A DNA stretch of 64,000 nt from Candidatus Cloacimonadota bacterium (GCA_021736135.1 JAIPGO010000003.1:1-64000); one strand, 5' to 3'; counted from the first letter of the stretch, positions 8,915 to 17,902 are shown. The notes: generated by a model from the letters alone, not told the origin. Numbers and translations: made by a program.

Positions 8915-9937
8915 ATGAATAATAGAAAAGGTTATATTGACGTCGCTAAAGGAATTGGCATATTGCTCGTTGTAACGGGTCATTGCGATATTGCTTCCCA
9001 GCTCGTGAGGGACTGGATATATACTTTCCACATGCCGCTATTCTTTTTTCTATCCGGTCTCATCTTTAATGAGCTGAAGTATAAGGATAATTTTTCACTG
9101 CTGCTGAAAAGCAGATTGCATAGTTTGATAATACCCTATTTTCTGATCGGGATTCTCACTTATCTTCTCTGGCTGGTCATAGGCAGGAATTTTGGCATCC
9201 ATCTTTCCATGAGTGTACCCTGGTGGAAACCGGGCATAGGAACCTTGTTTGTATTACCGCAGGCTGATTATATGATCCATAATATTGCGCTCTGGTTCTT
9301 ACCGGCGCTTTTTGTGGCAACCATCTTTTATTATTGTATTTATAAAGCAGCAAAAACGAAAACAGCCCTTATCCTGCTGCTGCTCTTTATGGCAATTTTA
9401 AGCTGGCTGGATAGTTTTTTTCCACATTTTTACCTTATAGGGTGCATCAATATTGCTTTAGCGGGAGTAGTCTTTTTAGGAATAGCACATTATCTGCATG
9501 TGGTCCTGCACATCTCATTTCCTTCATCCCGCTGGAAACTGCTGCTGCTGCTGCTGATTTTTGCGGCATTGTGCGTTCTCTGCTTCTATCTCAATGGTTC
9601 TGTTTCCATGCGCAGTAAGACCTTTCATAACCCCCTGCTCTTTTATCTGGGTGCATTTTCCGGTACCTATATGGTTCTGTTTCTTTCCCTGCTTCTGCCG
9701 GAAGTGAAAATACTGCAATACCTGGGAAAAAATTCCATCGGCATTTTAGGATTCCATCAGGCAGGTTTCAGCTTTACATCGGCTATGATCAAAATTTTGC
9801 TGAAAACTGATTATCTGACTATTAAAAATTCTCTTGCAGGTCACTGGCTTTACTTTATTGTTTCCCTCATCTTCAGTCTTATAGTCTGGGATGTTCTCAA
9901 AAGGTTAATACCCTGGTTGTCAAAAGAAAGACGTTGA
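8915..9937 (+). CDS. Acyltransferase 3 family membrane protein
   Basis: A 340-residue integral membrane O-acyltransferase of the acyltransferase-3/NolL-OafA type, which moves acetyl or other acyl groups onto extracytoplasmic sugars or similar acceptors. The N-terminal signature is clear: YIDVAKGIGILLVVTGH with the conserved histidine, then FHMPLFFFLSGLIF. About ten membrane spans follow and the C-terminus is lysine/arginine-rich. The ATG at 8915 is preceded by an AGGAAAT ribosome-binding site. It stands alone on the plus strand, convergent with the NifX-like operon, and no glycan cluster is nearby, so the acceptor cannot be named. Confidence 0.9.
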   Translation: MNNRKGYIDVAKGIGILLVVTGHCDIASQLVRDWIYTFHMPLFFFLSGLIFNELKYKDNFSLLLKSRLHSLIIPYFLIGILTYLLWLVIGRNFGIHLSMSVPWWKPGIGTLFVLPQADYMIHNIALWFLPALFVATIFYYCIYKAAKTKTALILLLLFMAILSWLDSFFPHFYLIGCINIALAGVVFLGIAHYLHVVLHISFPSSRWKLLLLLLIFAALCVLCFYLNGSVSMRSKTFHNPLLFYLGAFSGTYMVLFLSLLLPEVKILQYLGKNSIGILGFHQAGFSFTSAMIKILLKTDYLTIKNSLAGHWLYFIVSLIFSLIVWDVLKRLIPWLSKERR

Positions 9938-9940
9938 TAT

Positions 9941-9971
9941 AAAAAAGCAGGGCAGACACACTGGTCTGCCC
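9941..9971 (-). terminator. Intrinsic terminator of the NifX-like operon
   Basis: The stem GGGCAGAC/GTCTGCCC with a 6-base loop (9950-9971) is followed on the minus strand by TGC and a run of six T (9941-9946). It lies 24 bases past the end of the last minus-strand gene (9995) and also between the convergent genes. The stem sequence is nearly the same as the palindrome at 7142. Confidence 0.75.
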
Positions 9972-9994
9972 CAATTATTAATACTCCCTGTTCT

Positions 9995-10333
9995 TTAATG
10001 ATCACACAAATTTGAACCTGTTTCCAGTTCATTATTCAGATAGTTTTCCACAAGTTGGCGAGGACTTTTAGCAGCCGCGCCAACCTCAACTTTGATGTCA
10101 TTCTGAGTAAAAAGATCCTGAGCTCTCTGCCCCATTCCGCCGGCTATGATCACATTTGCCTTTTGCTCTGCCAGCCAGCGGGGTAATAATCCTGGTTCAT
10201 GCGCAGGCGGGATCAGTACTTCTTCTTTTATAATCTTTTTCCCTGCTTCATCTGCATCAAAGATAATGAATTTTTCGCAGTGCCCGAAATGTGCACTTAA
10301 TTTACCATCAGTTACCGGTATTGCAATTCTCAT
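9995..10333 (-). CDS. NifX/orange-protein-like cofactor-binding protein
   Basis: A 112-residue protein of the dinitrogenase iron-molybdenum cofactor (NifB/NifX/MTH1175) family. It has the typical MRIAIPVTDGKLSAHFGHCEKFIIFD start, ANVIIAGGMGQRAQDLF in the middle and a C-terminal NLCDH, like the CDH ending of MTH1175-type proteins. Members bind small metal-sulfur clusters; in Desulfovibrio the orange protein of this family carries a copper-molybdenum-sulfur cluster. It is the last gene of the minus-strand operon, 15 bp after the DUF89 gene, with an AAGGAG ribosome-binding site. No nif structural genes are in the window, so a nitrogenase role is not supported. Confidence 0.88.
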   Translation of the reverse strand: MRIAIPVTDGKLSAHFGHCEKFIIFDADEAGKKIIKEEVLIPPAHEPGLLPRWLAEQKANVIIAGGMGQRAQDLFTQNDIKVEVGAAAKSPRQLVENYLNNELETGSNLCDH

Positions 10334-10348
10334 AAAAAACTCCTTAAA

Positions 10349-11215
10349 TTAATTAAGCCGGGGAACACTCTGAGCCACTACCCAGTCCCCAATAGCTCCC
10401 TGCAAGTCATGAGCTACTGTATTGCATTTGATCTGCGTCAAGAAAAAAATCTCCCGATCACAATTATTCAGGGTTTCATAGTTTCCCTGACCTTTGGCTA
10501 TAACCAGATCAACATTACAGAAAACATCCATAAATTCGGGAGAACATTGAGCGAGAACTGTTCCGGCGGCATCATTTCCATTGGAAATTATTTCCGCATA
10601 TTGATCAATACCGGCAAAAATGGCATCAGCTCTTAAAACATCATTGATTGCGGGTTTGCTCTTTACGGCATAATAGATCTTAGTGGACGGGAACTGCTCC
10701 AGCAGTAAGCGGTCAAAAACCACTTCTCCCGCATTATCTCCAATCAGTAGAATGGATTTTGCTGCAAAGATTTTGGACCGCAAATCATAAAGCTTAAAAG
10801 GATCTAATTCCTTTGTGTGCACTTCACCCAGGCTTTTCCGGAAAACGTCCTTATCCTTCTGAGTAAATAAGGCGAAATCAAATACATTTCCAGCGATAGC
10901 ATATTTCACGGCAGTGGCAAATGGATTAGGAGAATCTTCCACCATTCTTCTCAGAAACGGTAAAAGTCCCCGCGCTGCTTTATTTGCCTTATTCTTAATT
11001 TCCAGATAAGGATCCTGATTTCCCGTTTCTTCCCTGATCTTGCGATGCAGGATTGTGCCTATCTCTGCAGGTGACATACTATAATCAATCCCGGCTGCAG
11101 TTGATAATGTCGATCGTAATATTCTTTCAATAACAGCTTCATCGGAAGTAACTTGACGTAAGGCATCAAGTGTTTGACGTACGATACAGGTAACGCAATC
11201 AAAATTTGTTTTCAT
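10349..11215 (-). CDS. DUF89/ARMT1-like damage-control phosphatase family protein
   Basis: A 288-residue protein of the DUF89 family. Characterised members are metal-dependent phosphatases acting on damaged or surplus phosphometabolites. Visible signatures are an N-terminal CVTCIVRQTLDALR with a CxxC pair, YAIAGNVFDF near residue 125, LLIGDNAGEVVFDRLLLE near 185 with the aspartate-asparagine pair, and VIAKGQGNYETL near 240. The CxxC at the N-terminus is common in the archaeal/bacterial subgroup. It sits between two NifX-like genes, 60 bp after the upstream one, implying a role linked to that metal-cluster locus. The substrate is not predictable from sequence. Confidence 0.85.
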   Translation of the reverse strand: MKTNFDCVTCIVRQTLDALRQVTSDEAVIERILRSTLSTAAGIDYSMSPAEIGTILHRKIREETGNQDPYLEIKNKANKAARGLLPFLRRMVEDSPNPFATAVKYAIAGNVFDFALFTQKDKDVFRKSLGEVHTKELDPFKLYDLRSKIFAAKSILLIGDNAGEVVFDRLLLEQFPSTKIYYAVKSKPAINDVLRADAIFAGIDQYAEIISNGNDAAGTVLAQCSPEFMDVFCNVDLVIAKGQGNYETLNNCDREIFFLTQIKCNTVAHDLQGAIGDWVVAQSVPRLN

Positions 11216-11275
11216 CTTTCCATCTCCTTTGACGGAAGCTGAGGTTTACCCTTACAGCTCTCCATCAGGTAAAAT

Positions 11276-11632
11276 TTATTTTTTTTCATCTTCTTTCGTT
11301 CGGCAACCAGGCATGGCAAACTCACTCTTATTCCATTCACCACGGGCATAAATCTTTATGATTTCTTCAATATTGCCAGATACAAATGAGATCACATTTA
11401 TGCCACCTAATTGTGCCTGATGCTCAATATTGGCTGAAATTGCTCCGCATATCAACGTTTCCACCTTCTCTTCCAGTAACTGAGATACTCGAGAACCAAA
11501 AAACATCGTCTTCAATTCTATCTCTTTTATGAGGTAAGCTTCTCCTTCGCAGGTTTCATAGAGCCTGGCCAGCATTGCTTCATCAAATACCGGAGAAATA
11601 CGCCCTTTCCACTCTGTTACTGCTACTATCAT
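11276..11632 (-). CDS. NifX/orange-protein-like protein, first gene of operon
   Basis: A 118-residue second member of the NifX-type family. It has MIVAVTEWKGRISPVFDEA at the start, a central VETLICGAISANIEHQ, and a C-terminal FAMPGCRTKEDEKK, where the PGC motif matches the cysteine-containing tail of many such proteins. The first strand carries SPVFDEA in place of the SAHFGHC of its neighbour, so the two are not recent duplicates. An AAAGGAG ribosome-binding site precedes the ATG, and a sigma-54-type promoter lies 25 bases upstream. It is transcribed away from the sigma-54 activator gene immediately upstream. Confidence 0.85.
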   Translation of the reverse strand: MIVAVTEWKGRISPVFDEAMLARLYETCEGEAYLIKEIELKTMFFGSRVSQLLEEKVETLICGAISANIEHQAQLGGINVISFVSGNIEEIIKIYARGEWNKSEFAMPGCRTKEDEKK

Positions 11633-11656
11633 CTTGACTCCTTTGATCTTTTATTA

Positions 11657-11672
11657 TGCAATAAAGTGACCA
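11657..11672 (-). promoter_or_regulatory. Sigma-54 (-24/-12) promoter
   Basis: Read on the minus strand the sequence is TGGTCACTTTATTGCA. The GG at -24 and GC at -12 are separated by exactly 10 bases and the TTGCA half is perfect, as in the RpoN consensus TGGCACGN4TTGCW; the inner CAC part is imperfect. Expected transcription start is about 11645, about 13 bases ahead of the ATG at 11632. The gene directly upstream encodes a sigma-54 activator, which strongly supports the call. Confidence 0.75.
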
Positions 11673-11805
11673 CTTTGAATAAAAAATTATAGGAAGTTAT
11701 AAACTTTTAAAGAGTATTTACTTAGATAATTGGATAAAAAATGTTAAAAAAAGTAGATAAGGCAAAGCTGCGAAAATTTCAGCTTCATATTTGCAATAAT
11801 GCGAA

Positions 11806-13182
11806 TTATGCCTGTTTCATCCCGGTTGATGAAATGCCGCAAGTCTTCAATTTCCGATATAAAGTTGCCTGATGAATTCCCAGTTCTGCAGCGGTTTTCT
11901 GGCGGTTAAACTCGTTGCGTTCCAGTGCCAGCAGCAGAATTTCTCTTTCTGTTTTCATTAGCGCTTCTCTGAAATCCTGTTTTTCAACAGGTTTTAGCGT
12001 TCCTCCACTCAGTTTTCCAGGCAGATGCTCGATCTTAATTTCGTGACTCTGGCAGAGCACGAAAGCATGCTCAATCACATTTTCGAGTTCACGGACATTT
12101 CCATGCCAGTTATGAGCCATCAGCAATGCCATAGCGCTGTTGCTGAGAGATTTTATCTGTTTTCTCTGCAACAGGTTAAATCTATTGATAAAATGCTCCA
12201 CCAGTATAGGGATATCCTCTTTTCTTGTGCGCAAGGGAGGAAGTTCCAGTTTGATCACATTGATCCTGTAAAAAAGGTCTTCCCGGAAAACACCGTCTTT
12301 AACAAGTTGTTCCAGATTTTTATTTGTGGCAGCAATAATGCGCACATCAGATTTAATGGAACTGATTCCGCCCAACGGTTCATAAACCTGTTCCTGCAGA
12401 ACTCTAAGCAATCTGATTTGTAATGCAGGGCTGATCTCACCAATTTCGTCCAGCAGCAGAGTTCCTTTTTCAGCCAGTTTAAAACGACCTGGTTTATCCT
12501 GATTAGCTCCCGTAAAAGCACCCTTTTTATATCCGAATAACTCCGATTCCAGCAGCGTATCAGGTAATGCGGCACAATTAAGAGCAATAAAGGGCATATC
12601 TGCCCGGTTGCTCATGCCATGAATTGCCTTTGCCAGTAATTCTTTACCGGTTCCGGTCTCTCCTTCGATGAGGACGGTAGATGTGCTTTCGGCTATTATC
12701 GGAATTATTTCAAAAATATCCTTCATCGCAATACTGCGACTAACCATATCACCAAGATGGTATCTTTGAGAAAGCTCCTTTCGTAAAACTGTTACTTCCC
12801 TGAGATCACGGAACGTTTCAGCACCTCCGCAGATATTGCCTTTACTGTCACGCATCACAGCGGTAGAAATGCTGATTGGTATTTTAACGCCTGCATTATT
12901 GATGAAATAGCATGCTTTATCAATCAAAGGCTGCCCATTTTGCAGAGTCTTCCGTAAAGCACAGTCAGTTTCACACATGCTGGATCGAAATACTTCCGAA
13001 CACAATTTGTCAATCGCTTCTTCCCGCCTGATACCTGTGATATTTTCCGCTGCCCGGTTAAAGAATGTGATCCTCCAGTTTCCATCAACCGTAAATACTC
13101 CATCTGAAATACTATCCAGGATTATGCCTGTAGGCTGGCAGGGCTTACTTTTAACTATTTTCTCTGCAATGTCTGCTGCCAT
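11806..13182 (-). CDS. PAS-AAA-Fis sigma-54-dependent activator
   Basis: A 458-residue bacterial enhancer-binding protein. Residues about 17-135 form a PAS sensor with a cysteine cluster (C61, C70, C74, C91). Residues ~145-385 are the AAA+ domain, with Walker A GETGTGKE, the sigma-54-contacting GAFTGA loop, LLLDEIGEI as Walker B and the arginine-finger region FREDLFYRINV. The C-terminus is a Fis-type helix-turn-helix (NRQKTAAELGIHQATLYRKLK). Start: ATG after GAAGGAGCGGAT. It lies directly upstream of a -24/-12 promoter, so it most likely controls the NifX/DUF89 operon. The cysteines suggest iron, metal or redox sensing, but that is inference. Confidence 0.93.
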   Translation of the reverse strand: MAADIAEKIVKSKPCQPTGIILDSISDGVFTVDGNWRITFFNRAAENITGIRREEAIDKLCSEVFRSSMCETDCALRKTLQNGQPLIDKACYFINNAGVKIPISISTAVMRDSKGNICGGAETFRDLREVTVLRKELSQRYHLGDMVSRSIAMKDIFEIIPIIAESTSTVLIEGETGTGKELLAKAIHGMSNRADMPFIALNCAALPDTLLESELFGYKKGAFTGANQDKPGRFKLAEKGTLLLDEIGEISPALQIRLLRVLQEQVYEPLGGISSIKSDVRIIAATNKNLEQLVKDGVFREDLFYRINVIKLELPPLRTRKEDIPILVEHFINRFNLLQRKQIKSLSNSAMALLMAHNWHGNVRELENVIEHAFVLCQSHEIKIEHLPGKLSGGTLKPVEKQDFREALMKTEREILLLALERNEFNRQKTAAELGIHQATLYRKLKTCGISSTGMKQA

Positions 13183-13241
13183 ATCCGCTCCTTCTATTTC
13201 ATTCTCATTAGAAATTTCCCTCTCTGGTTGTCAAGTGGGTT

Positions 13242-13271
13242 AAAAAAAAGCCTCCCGGACGGGAGGCTTTT
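13242..13271 (-). terminator. Strong intrinsic terminator after the pyruvate oxidoreductase
   Basis: A perfect 10-bp stem AAAGCCTCCC/GGGAGGCTTT with loop GGAC, followed by an eight-T run on the minus strand (and TTTT on the plus strand). It sits 20 bp past the stop of the pyruvate:ferredoxin oxidoreductase gene and isolates it from the sigma-54 regulator gene downstream. Confidence 0.92.
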
Positions 13272-13291
13272 AGCTTATCTAAGACGCCGAA

Positions 13292-16200
13292 TCATTCCGC
13301 CATCTTCTTGAACTTCTCGTAACGTGTCTTCACGTATCCTTCAAATTCTTTCAGATACTTTTTGGAATTTTCCGGGAACGTTTTCTGCAATATCGTATAA
13401 CGTGCTTCCCCGGTCAGGAATTCATTAACGTCGATCTTAGGTTCCGGCGTTTCAAAGATGAAGGGATTCAAGCCTTCTGCCGTGCGGCGCGGATCAAAGC
13501 GATAAAGCAGCCAGTAACCCGTGTCAACAGCTTTTTTCTCTTCTTTCTGGCTCATGCTCATATTAATTCCGTGGTTAATACAGGGTGAATATGCAATCAC
13601 GATGGAAGGTCCATCATAGCTTTCGGCTTCCTTCAACGCTTTCACGAGCTGATTTTTATTTGCACCCATCGCTACTGATGCCACGTAAATATAACCATAA
13701 TCCATCATCATCTTGCCCAGTTCCTTTTTTACCGTCGGTTTACCGGATTCGGCAAACTTGGCTACTGCGCCTAAAGGAGATGATTTGGAAGCCTGACCAC
13801 CGGTATTGGAGTAAACTTCCGTATCGAGAACCAGGATATTTACGTTCTTGCCGGAAGCCAGCACATGATCGAGACCGCCATAACCAATATCATAAGCCCA
13901 GCCGTCACCACCGAATGCCCAGACTGATTTATCAACCAGGAAGTTCTGCAGCTCGATTATCTTATTAATTAGAACAGCAGTTTCTCCTGTCGCTTTTTTC
14001 AATTCAGCAGTAAGCAGTTCCTTGATCTTAGCGGCATTATCCTTAGCTGCGGCAGATACGTCTTTCCAGTTTTCCAGAGACCAGTTCAGGCAGACCTGTA
14101 AATCATTGCCGCAACCAGCAACGAGTAATGCGCTGAGCTTGCTCTTCAATTGTTTGCGATTAGCATCAACTGCCAGACGCATTCCAAAGCTGTATTCTGC
14201 ATTATCTTCAAAAAGTGAATTTGCCCAGGCAGGACCATGACCGTCTTTATTATGACAATATGGAATTGTCGGGAATGTACCTCCATAAATGGAAGAACAG
14301 CCCGTAGCATTGGCAATGATCATCCTGTCGCCAAATAACTGGCTGATCAGCCTTACATAAGGCGTTTCACCACAACCGGCACAGGCACCTGAGAATTCAA
14401 ACAATGGCTGCTTGAACTGACTGCCTTTCACGGTATCTTCACCTGTTACATTAGATAACACGTCATTGGGAAGTGCATCAAAGAATTCTGCATTGATCGT
14501 TTCGCCCAGGTCGCGTTCTTCCTGGATCGGTTTCATTTCCAGTGCTTTTACGGGGCATTCATTAGCACAGACCATGCAACCCTGGCAATCTTCAGGATAT
14601 ATCTGGATTTTAAACTTTTTATCAGCATCCTTGCCTTTTGCATCCAGAGTATTGAATGTTTCCGGAGCATCTTTTAATTGAGCGGGATCTATCAGTTTTG
14701 CTCTAATAGCAGCATGCGGGCAGACGAAAGCGCACTGGTTGCATTGGATACATTTTTCCGCAATCCAGTGAGGAACGATGGGGGCTACGCCTCGTTTTTC
14801 CAGTCTGGAAGTTGCGCTGGGAATATAGCCATCCCAGGGCATTTCAGAAACTTTGATGTCATCGCCTTTCTCGCGCATGATGCGTTCAATCACGTTTTTG
14901 GTGAAAGCATCAGCATCATCCGGAATCAGTTTCGTATCAGCAGTAGAAGTGCAGCCACAGACTTCCGGTACTTTAATCTTCTGCAGTTTCTCCTTGGTCA
15001 TATCAACTGCTTTCCAGTTCATATCCACCAGTGCCTGTCCCTTGCGGCCAAATGATTTCTGGATGAATTTCTTGATCATACTGATTGCTTCATCTTCTTC
15101 CAGAATTCCTGAGATCAGGAAATAGGCTGTCTGCATAACGGTATTGATCCTGGTTCCCAGTCCCACTTCACCGGCAATTTCCAGGGCATTGATATTATAG
15201 AATTTCACTTTTTTATCTATGATCGTCTTCTGCATATGCTCAGTAAGGTTATCAAATACTTCCTCTTTTTCCCAGATAGAATTCAGCAGGAAAACGCCAC
15301 CTTCCTTAATACCTTCCAATAGATCAAATCTGCCGATGTATGCCTGATTATGGCAGGCGATAAAATCAGCAGTTTCCACCAGGTATTCACTCTGAATTGG
15401 TGAATGCCCGAAACGCAGATGTGACCTGGTTACGCCGCCTGATTTCTTAGAATCATACTGGAAATATCCCTGGCAATACTGGTCTGTTCCTTCTCCAATG
15501 ATCTTGATGCTGTTCTTGTTTGCTCCCACGGTTCCATCTGAACCCAATCCCCAGAATTTGGAGGAGATTGTTCCAGCAGGAACGGTATGCAAAGGTGCAC
15601 CTACAGGAATGGAAAGATGTGTAACATCATCATTGATACCTACTGTAAAATTATGAGTGCAGGCATTATCAAGATGCGCATAAACAGCTTTCACCATGGA
15701 AGGTGTAAACTCCTTGGAAGAAAGTCCGTAACGCCCGCCAATAATGGTCAGGTCTTTTCTGTCTTTTAAAGCTGCTACTACATCCAGATATAAAGGTTCG
15801 CCAATGGAACCTGGCTCTTTGGTGCGGTCAAGCACAGCGATCTTTTTTACTGAAGCAGGGATTTCAGCGAGGAAATCTTCCACGGCAAAAGGACGGTAAA
15901 GATGAATTGCCAGCAGACCCAGTTTTTCACCTTTATCATTCAGATAATTGATGGTTTCCTGAATAGTTTCGCAACCGCTGCCCATCGCGATGATGATCTT
16001 ATCAGCATCTGGTGCGCCATAATAATTGAAAAGCTTGTAATCGCGTCCAGTCAGGTCGGATACTATTTTCATATAATCTTTCACTATTCCGGGAGTGGCA
16101 GCATAATATTTATTGGTGGTTTCTCTTCCCTGGAAATATACATCGGGATTCTGAGCACCTACTTTCACGCGCGGATTTTCCGGATTCAAGGCTCGTGAGC

Positions 16201-16816
16201 GGAAATCTTCCACATATTTAATATCCACGAGTTCTTTCATTATATCAAAGTCGATCAATTCAATTTTCTGGATTTCGTGGGAATTACGGAAACCGTCAAA
16301 GAAATTAAGGAAGGGCACTTTTGACTTTAAAGTAGTCAGATGCGAAACCAGACCCAGATCCATTATTTCCTGCAGTGAACTGGTTGCCATTAAGGCAAAA
16401 CCGGTGTTACGGGCAGCCATCACGTCTGAATGATCTCCAAAGATCGATAAACTCTGGCAGGCAAGTGATCTGGCTGATACGTGAAATACCGTCGGCAGCA
16501 TTTCACCTGCTATTTTGTGCATATTCGGCAGCATCAGCATCAATCCCTGTGAGGCGGTGAAAGTCGTGGTAAATGCTCCTGCGGTTAAGGAACCATGAAT
16601 TGCTCCGGCAGCTCCTGCTTCTGACTGCATCTCCACAACGTCAACCGATTCCCCAAATATGTTCTTGAGATTATTTGCTGCCCACGTATCAGCATATTCT
16701 CCCATTGTCGATGAGGGAGTTATGGGATAGATCGCAGCCACATCACTAAAAGCATAGGCAACATAAGCTGCTGCGTAATTTCCATCAACAGTTGCCTTTT
16801 TGAATCCTTTCTTCAT
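13292..16816 (-). CDS. nifJ: Pyruvate:ferredoxin (flavodoxin) oxidoreductase
   Basis: Single-chain pyruvate oxidoreductase, oxidising pyruvate with CoA to acetyl-CoA, CO2 and reduced ferredoxin. At 1174 residues it is full length. In order: the N-terminal pyrimidine-binding domain (VAYAFSDVAAIYPITPSSTMGE), the transketolase-C-like domain near 270-420, the gamma domain, a two-cluster ferredoxin domain (CIQCNQCAFVCP near 690 and CQGCMVCANECP near 745), and the C-terminal TPP domain with GACAGCGETP near 815 and GDGWAYDIGYGG plus DTEVYSNTGGQ near 970-1000. An AGGAGG ribosome-binding site precedes the ATG. It is monocistronic with its own terminator, a core enzyme of anaerobic carbon metabolism. 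Confidence 0.97.
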   Translation of the reverse strand: MKKGFKKATVDGNYAAAYVAYAFSDVAAIYPITPSSTMGEYADTWAANNLKNIFGESVDVVEMQSEAGAAGAIHGSLTAGAFTTTFTASQGLMLMLPNMHKIAGEMLPTVFHVSARSLACQSLSIFGDHSDVMAARNTGFALMATSSLQEIMDLGLVSHLTTLKSKVPFLNFFDGFRNSHEIQKIELIDFDIMKELVDIKYVEDFRSRALNPENPRVKVGAQNPDVYFQGRETTNKYYAATPGIVKDYMKIVSDLTGRDYKLFNYYGAPDADKIIIAMGSGCETIQETINYLNDKGEKLGLLAIHLYRPFAVEDFLAEIPASVKKIAVLDRTKEPGSIGEPLYLDVVAALKDRKDLTIIGGRYGLSSKEFTPSMVKAVYAHLDNACTHNFTVGINDDVTHLSIPVGAPLHTVPAGTISSKFWGLGSDGTVGANKNSIKIIGEGTDQYCQGYFQYDSKKSGGVTRSHLRFGHSPIQSEYLVETADFIACHNQAYIGRFDLLEGIKEGGVFLLNSIWEKEEVFDNLTEHMQKTIIDKKVKFYNINALEIAGEVGLGTRINTVMQTAYFLISGILEEDEAISMIKKFIQKSFGRKGQALVDMNWKAVDMTKEKLQKIKVPEVCGCTSTADTKLIPDDADAFTKNVIERIMREKGDDIKVSEMPWDGYIPSATSRLEKRGVAPIVPHWIAEKCIQCNQCAFVCPHAAIRAKLIDPAQLKDAPETFNTLDAKGKDADKKFKIQIYPEDCQGCMVCANECPVKALEMKPIQEERDLGETINAEFFDALPNDVLSNVTGEDTVKGSQFKQPLFEFSGACAGCGETPYVRLISQLFGDRMIIANATGCSSIYGGTFPTIPYCHNKDGHGPAWANSLFEDNAEYSFGMRLAVDANRKQLKSKLSALLVAGCGNDLQVCLNWSLENWKDVSAAAKDNAAKIKELLTAELKKATGETAVLINKIIELQNFLVDKSVWAFGGDGWAYDIGYGGLDHVLASGKNVNILVLDTEVYSNTGGQASKSSPLGAVAKFAESGKPTVKKELGKMMMDYGYIYVASVAMGANKNQLVKALKEAESYDGPSIVIAYSPCINHGINMSMSQKEEKKAVDTGYWLLYRFDPRRTAEGLNPFIFETPEPKIDVNEFLTGEARYTILQKTFPENSKKYLKEFEGYVKTRYEKFKKMAE

Positions 16817-16963
16817 GCAACCTCCTATGAATTTTATATTTTATTCCAAATTTTGTGTTTAATACTTTCCGTCAACCTGAAAAAAGTTGTTTTGTCTTTT
16901 TTATTCAGGACATATTCAAATTTAACCCGGTTTTATGTATCAATGATGAATTCGCTTCACATT

Positions 16964-17902
16964 TCAGCGATGCAGCAGTTTGCCGAAATCAGGCTTGAAC
17001 AACTTGAATAACTGATGACGCCCTGGCTTTTCCTGCAGATTATCCAGTATTGTCTGCACTTTTTCATCTATTATCCGTTTTTCCAGTAAACCTGCCAGCG
17101 GATAATATTCTTCCAGTAAATATAAGGCTGCCAGATCTTCCCCCTTATACAAGAATAATTCCACCAGGCTCAGATATATTTCAAATTTGCGGGAAAATAC
17201 CGGATATTCCAGATATAGTTTCAATAAAGGGATCAGAGCTTTATCCAGCTTATTCTGCGAATAATATCCCATAAACTCTATGAAGAGCGCTTGTGGTATG
17301 AAGAGGGAATCGCTTTCGTTCTGCGACTGACGGGCAAACCGGATCGCCTGATCATAATTCTTGCGAAACATGCTGTTAGTTGCCACCTTTATTCGTAATC
17401 CCAGCGTATCCCGGAAATTCTCCCCATTTAGAAGGCTGATGTAAATATCATTCGCTTCCTCATAAAGGCTTTTACTTTCATAAATTTCTGCCAGCTTCAG
17501 AATGATGCGCAGATAAAGGTCTCCTTTAACTGTTTCCAGAAGATTTGTTAAAATCTCTATCACTTCTATAGGATCCATTGCCCTGAGCAGCCGCTCCAGG
17601 TCATCGTAAGCCAGATTCTGCAAATCCTGATTTTCCGTAATGATAATGGTTTCAATAAAATAGTCTACCGCTTTTTTATTCTCCTGCCGGAATTTATAGA
17701 TCTGCCCCTGCAGCCAGGCAAGAGAATCAGGACTATCCACATCCGGATTAGTTTCTGCCACTTGCAGGGCAAGATCATATTCACCTAAAGACATATAGTG
17801 CTTGATCAGCTCAATATAATAGTGATCAGGGTGTAATTCTGCCCCCTGTAGCTGTCCCAGTAGAATGCCAATCATCAACAGCATTGTTATTCTAATTTTC
17901 AT
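16964..17902 (-). CDS. Exported TPR-like protein
   Basis: A protein of about 312 residues, starting MKIRITMLLMIGILLGQLQG, a signal peptide ending near residue 23. The mature part is helical with tetratricopeptide-type pairs (GEYDLALQVAETNPDVDS; ADIYISLL-type repeats; KNYDQAIRFARQSQN; NKLDKALIPLLKLYLEYP). A longer frame opens at a TTG (17917), but the ATG at 17902 places the start directly before the signal peptide with an AGGA upstream. It overlaps the end of the preceding ATPase gene by 11 bp, so the two are translationally coupled. Likely a periplasmic scaffold; no catalytic motif seen. Confidence 0.78.
   Translation of the reverse strand: MKIRITMLLMIGILLGQLQGAELHPDHYYIELIKHYMSLGEYDLALQVAETNPDVDSPDSLAWLQGQIYKFRQENKKAVDYFIETIIITENQDLQNLAYDDLERLLRAMDPIEVIEILTNLLETVKGDLYLRIILKLAEIYESKSLYEEANDIYISLLNGENFRDTLGLRIKVATNSMFRKNYDQAIRFARQSQNESDSLFIPQALFIEFMGYYSQNKLDKALIPLLKLYLEYPVFSRKFEIYLSLVELFLYKGEDLAALYLLEEYYPLAGLLEKRIIDEKVQTILDNLQEKPGRHQLFKLFKPDFGKLLHR

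Noticed and set aside
8837..9031. 64-codon minus-strand frame at the acyltransferase start
   Set aside because: Overlaps the acyltransferase 5' end antisense, has no homology and no ribosome-binding site.
9995..11632. Nitrogenase gene cluster
   Set aside because: Only NifX-like and DUF89 genes are present; no nifH, D, K, E, N or B is visible.
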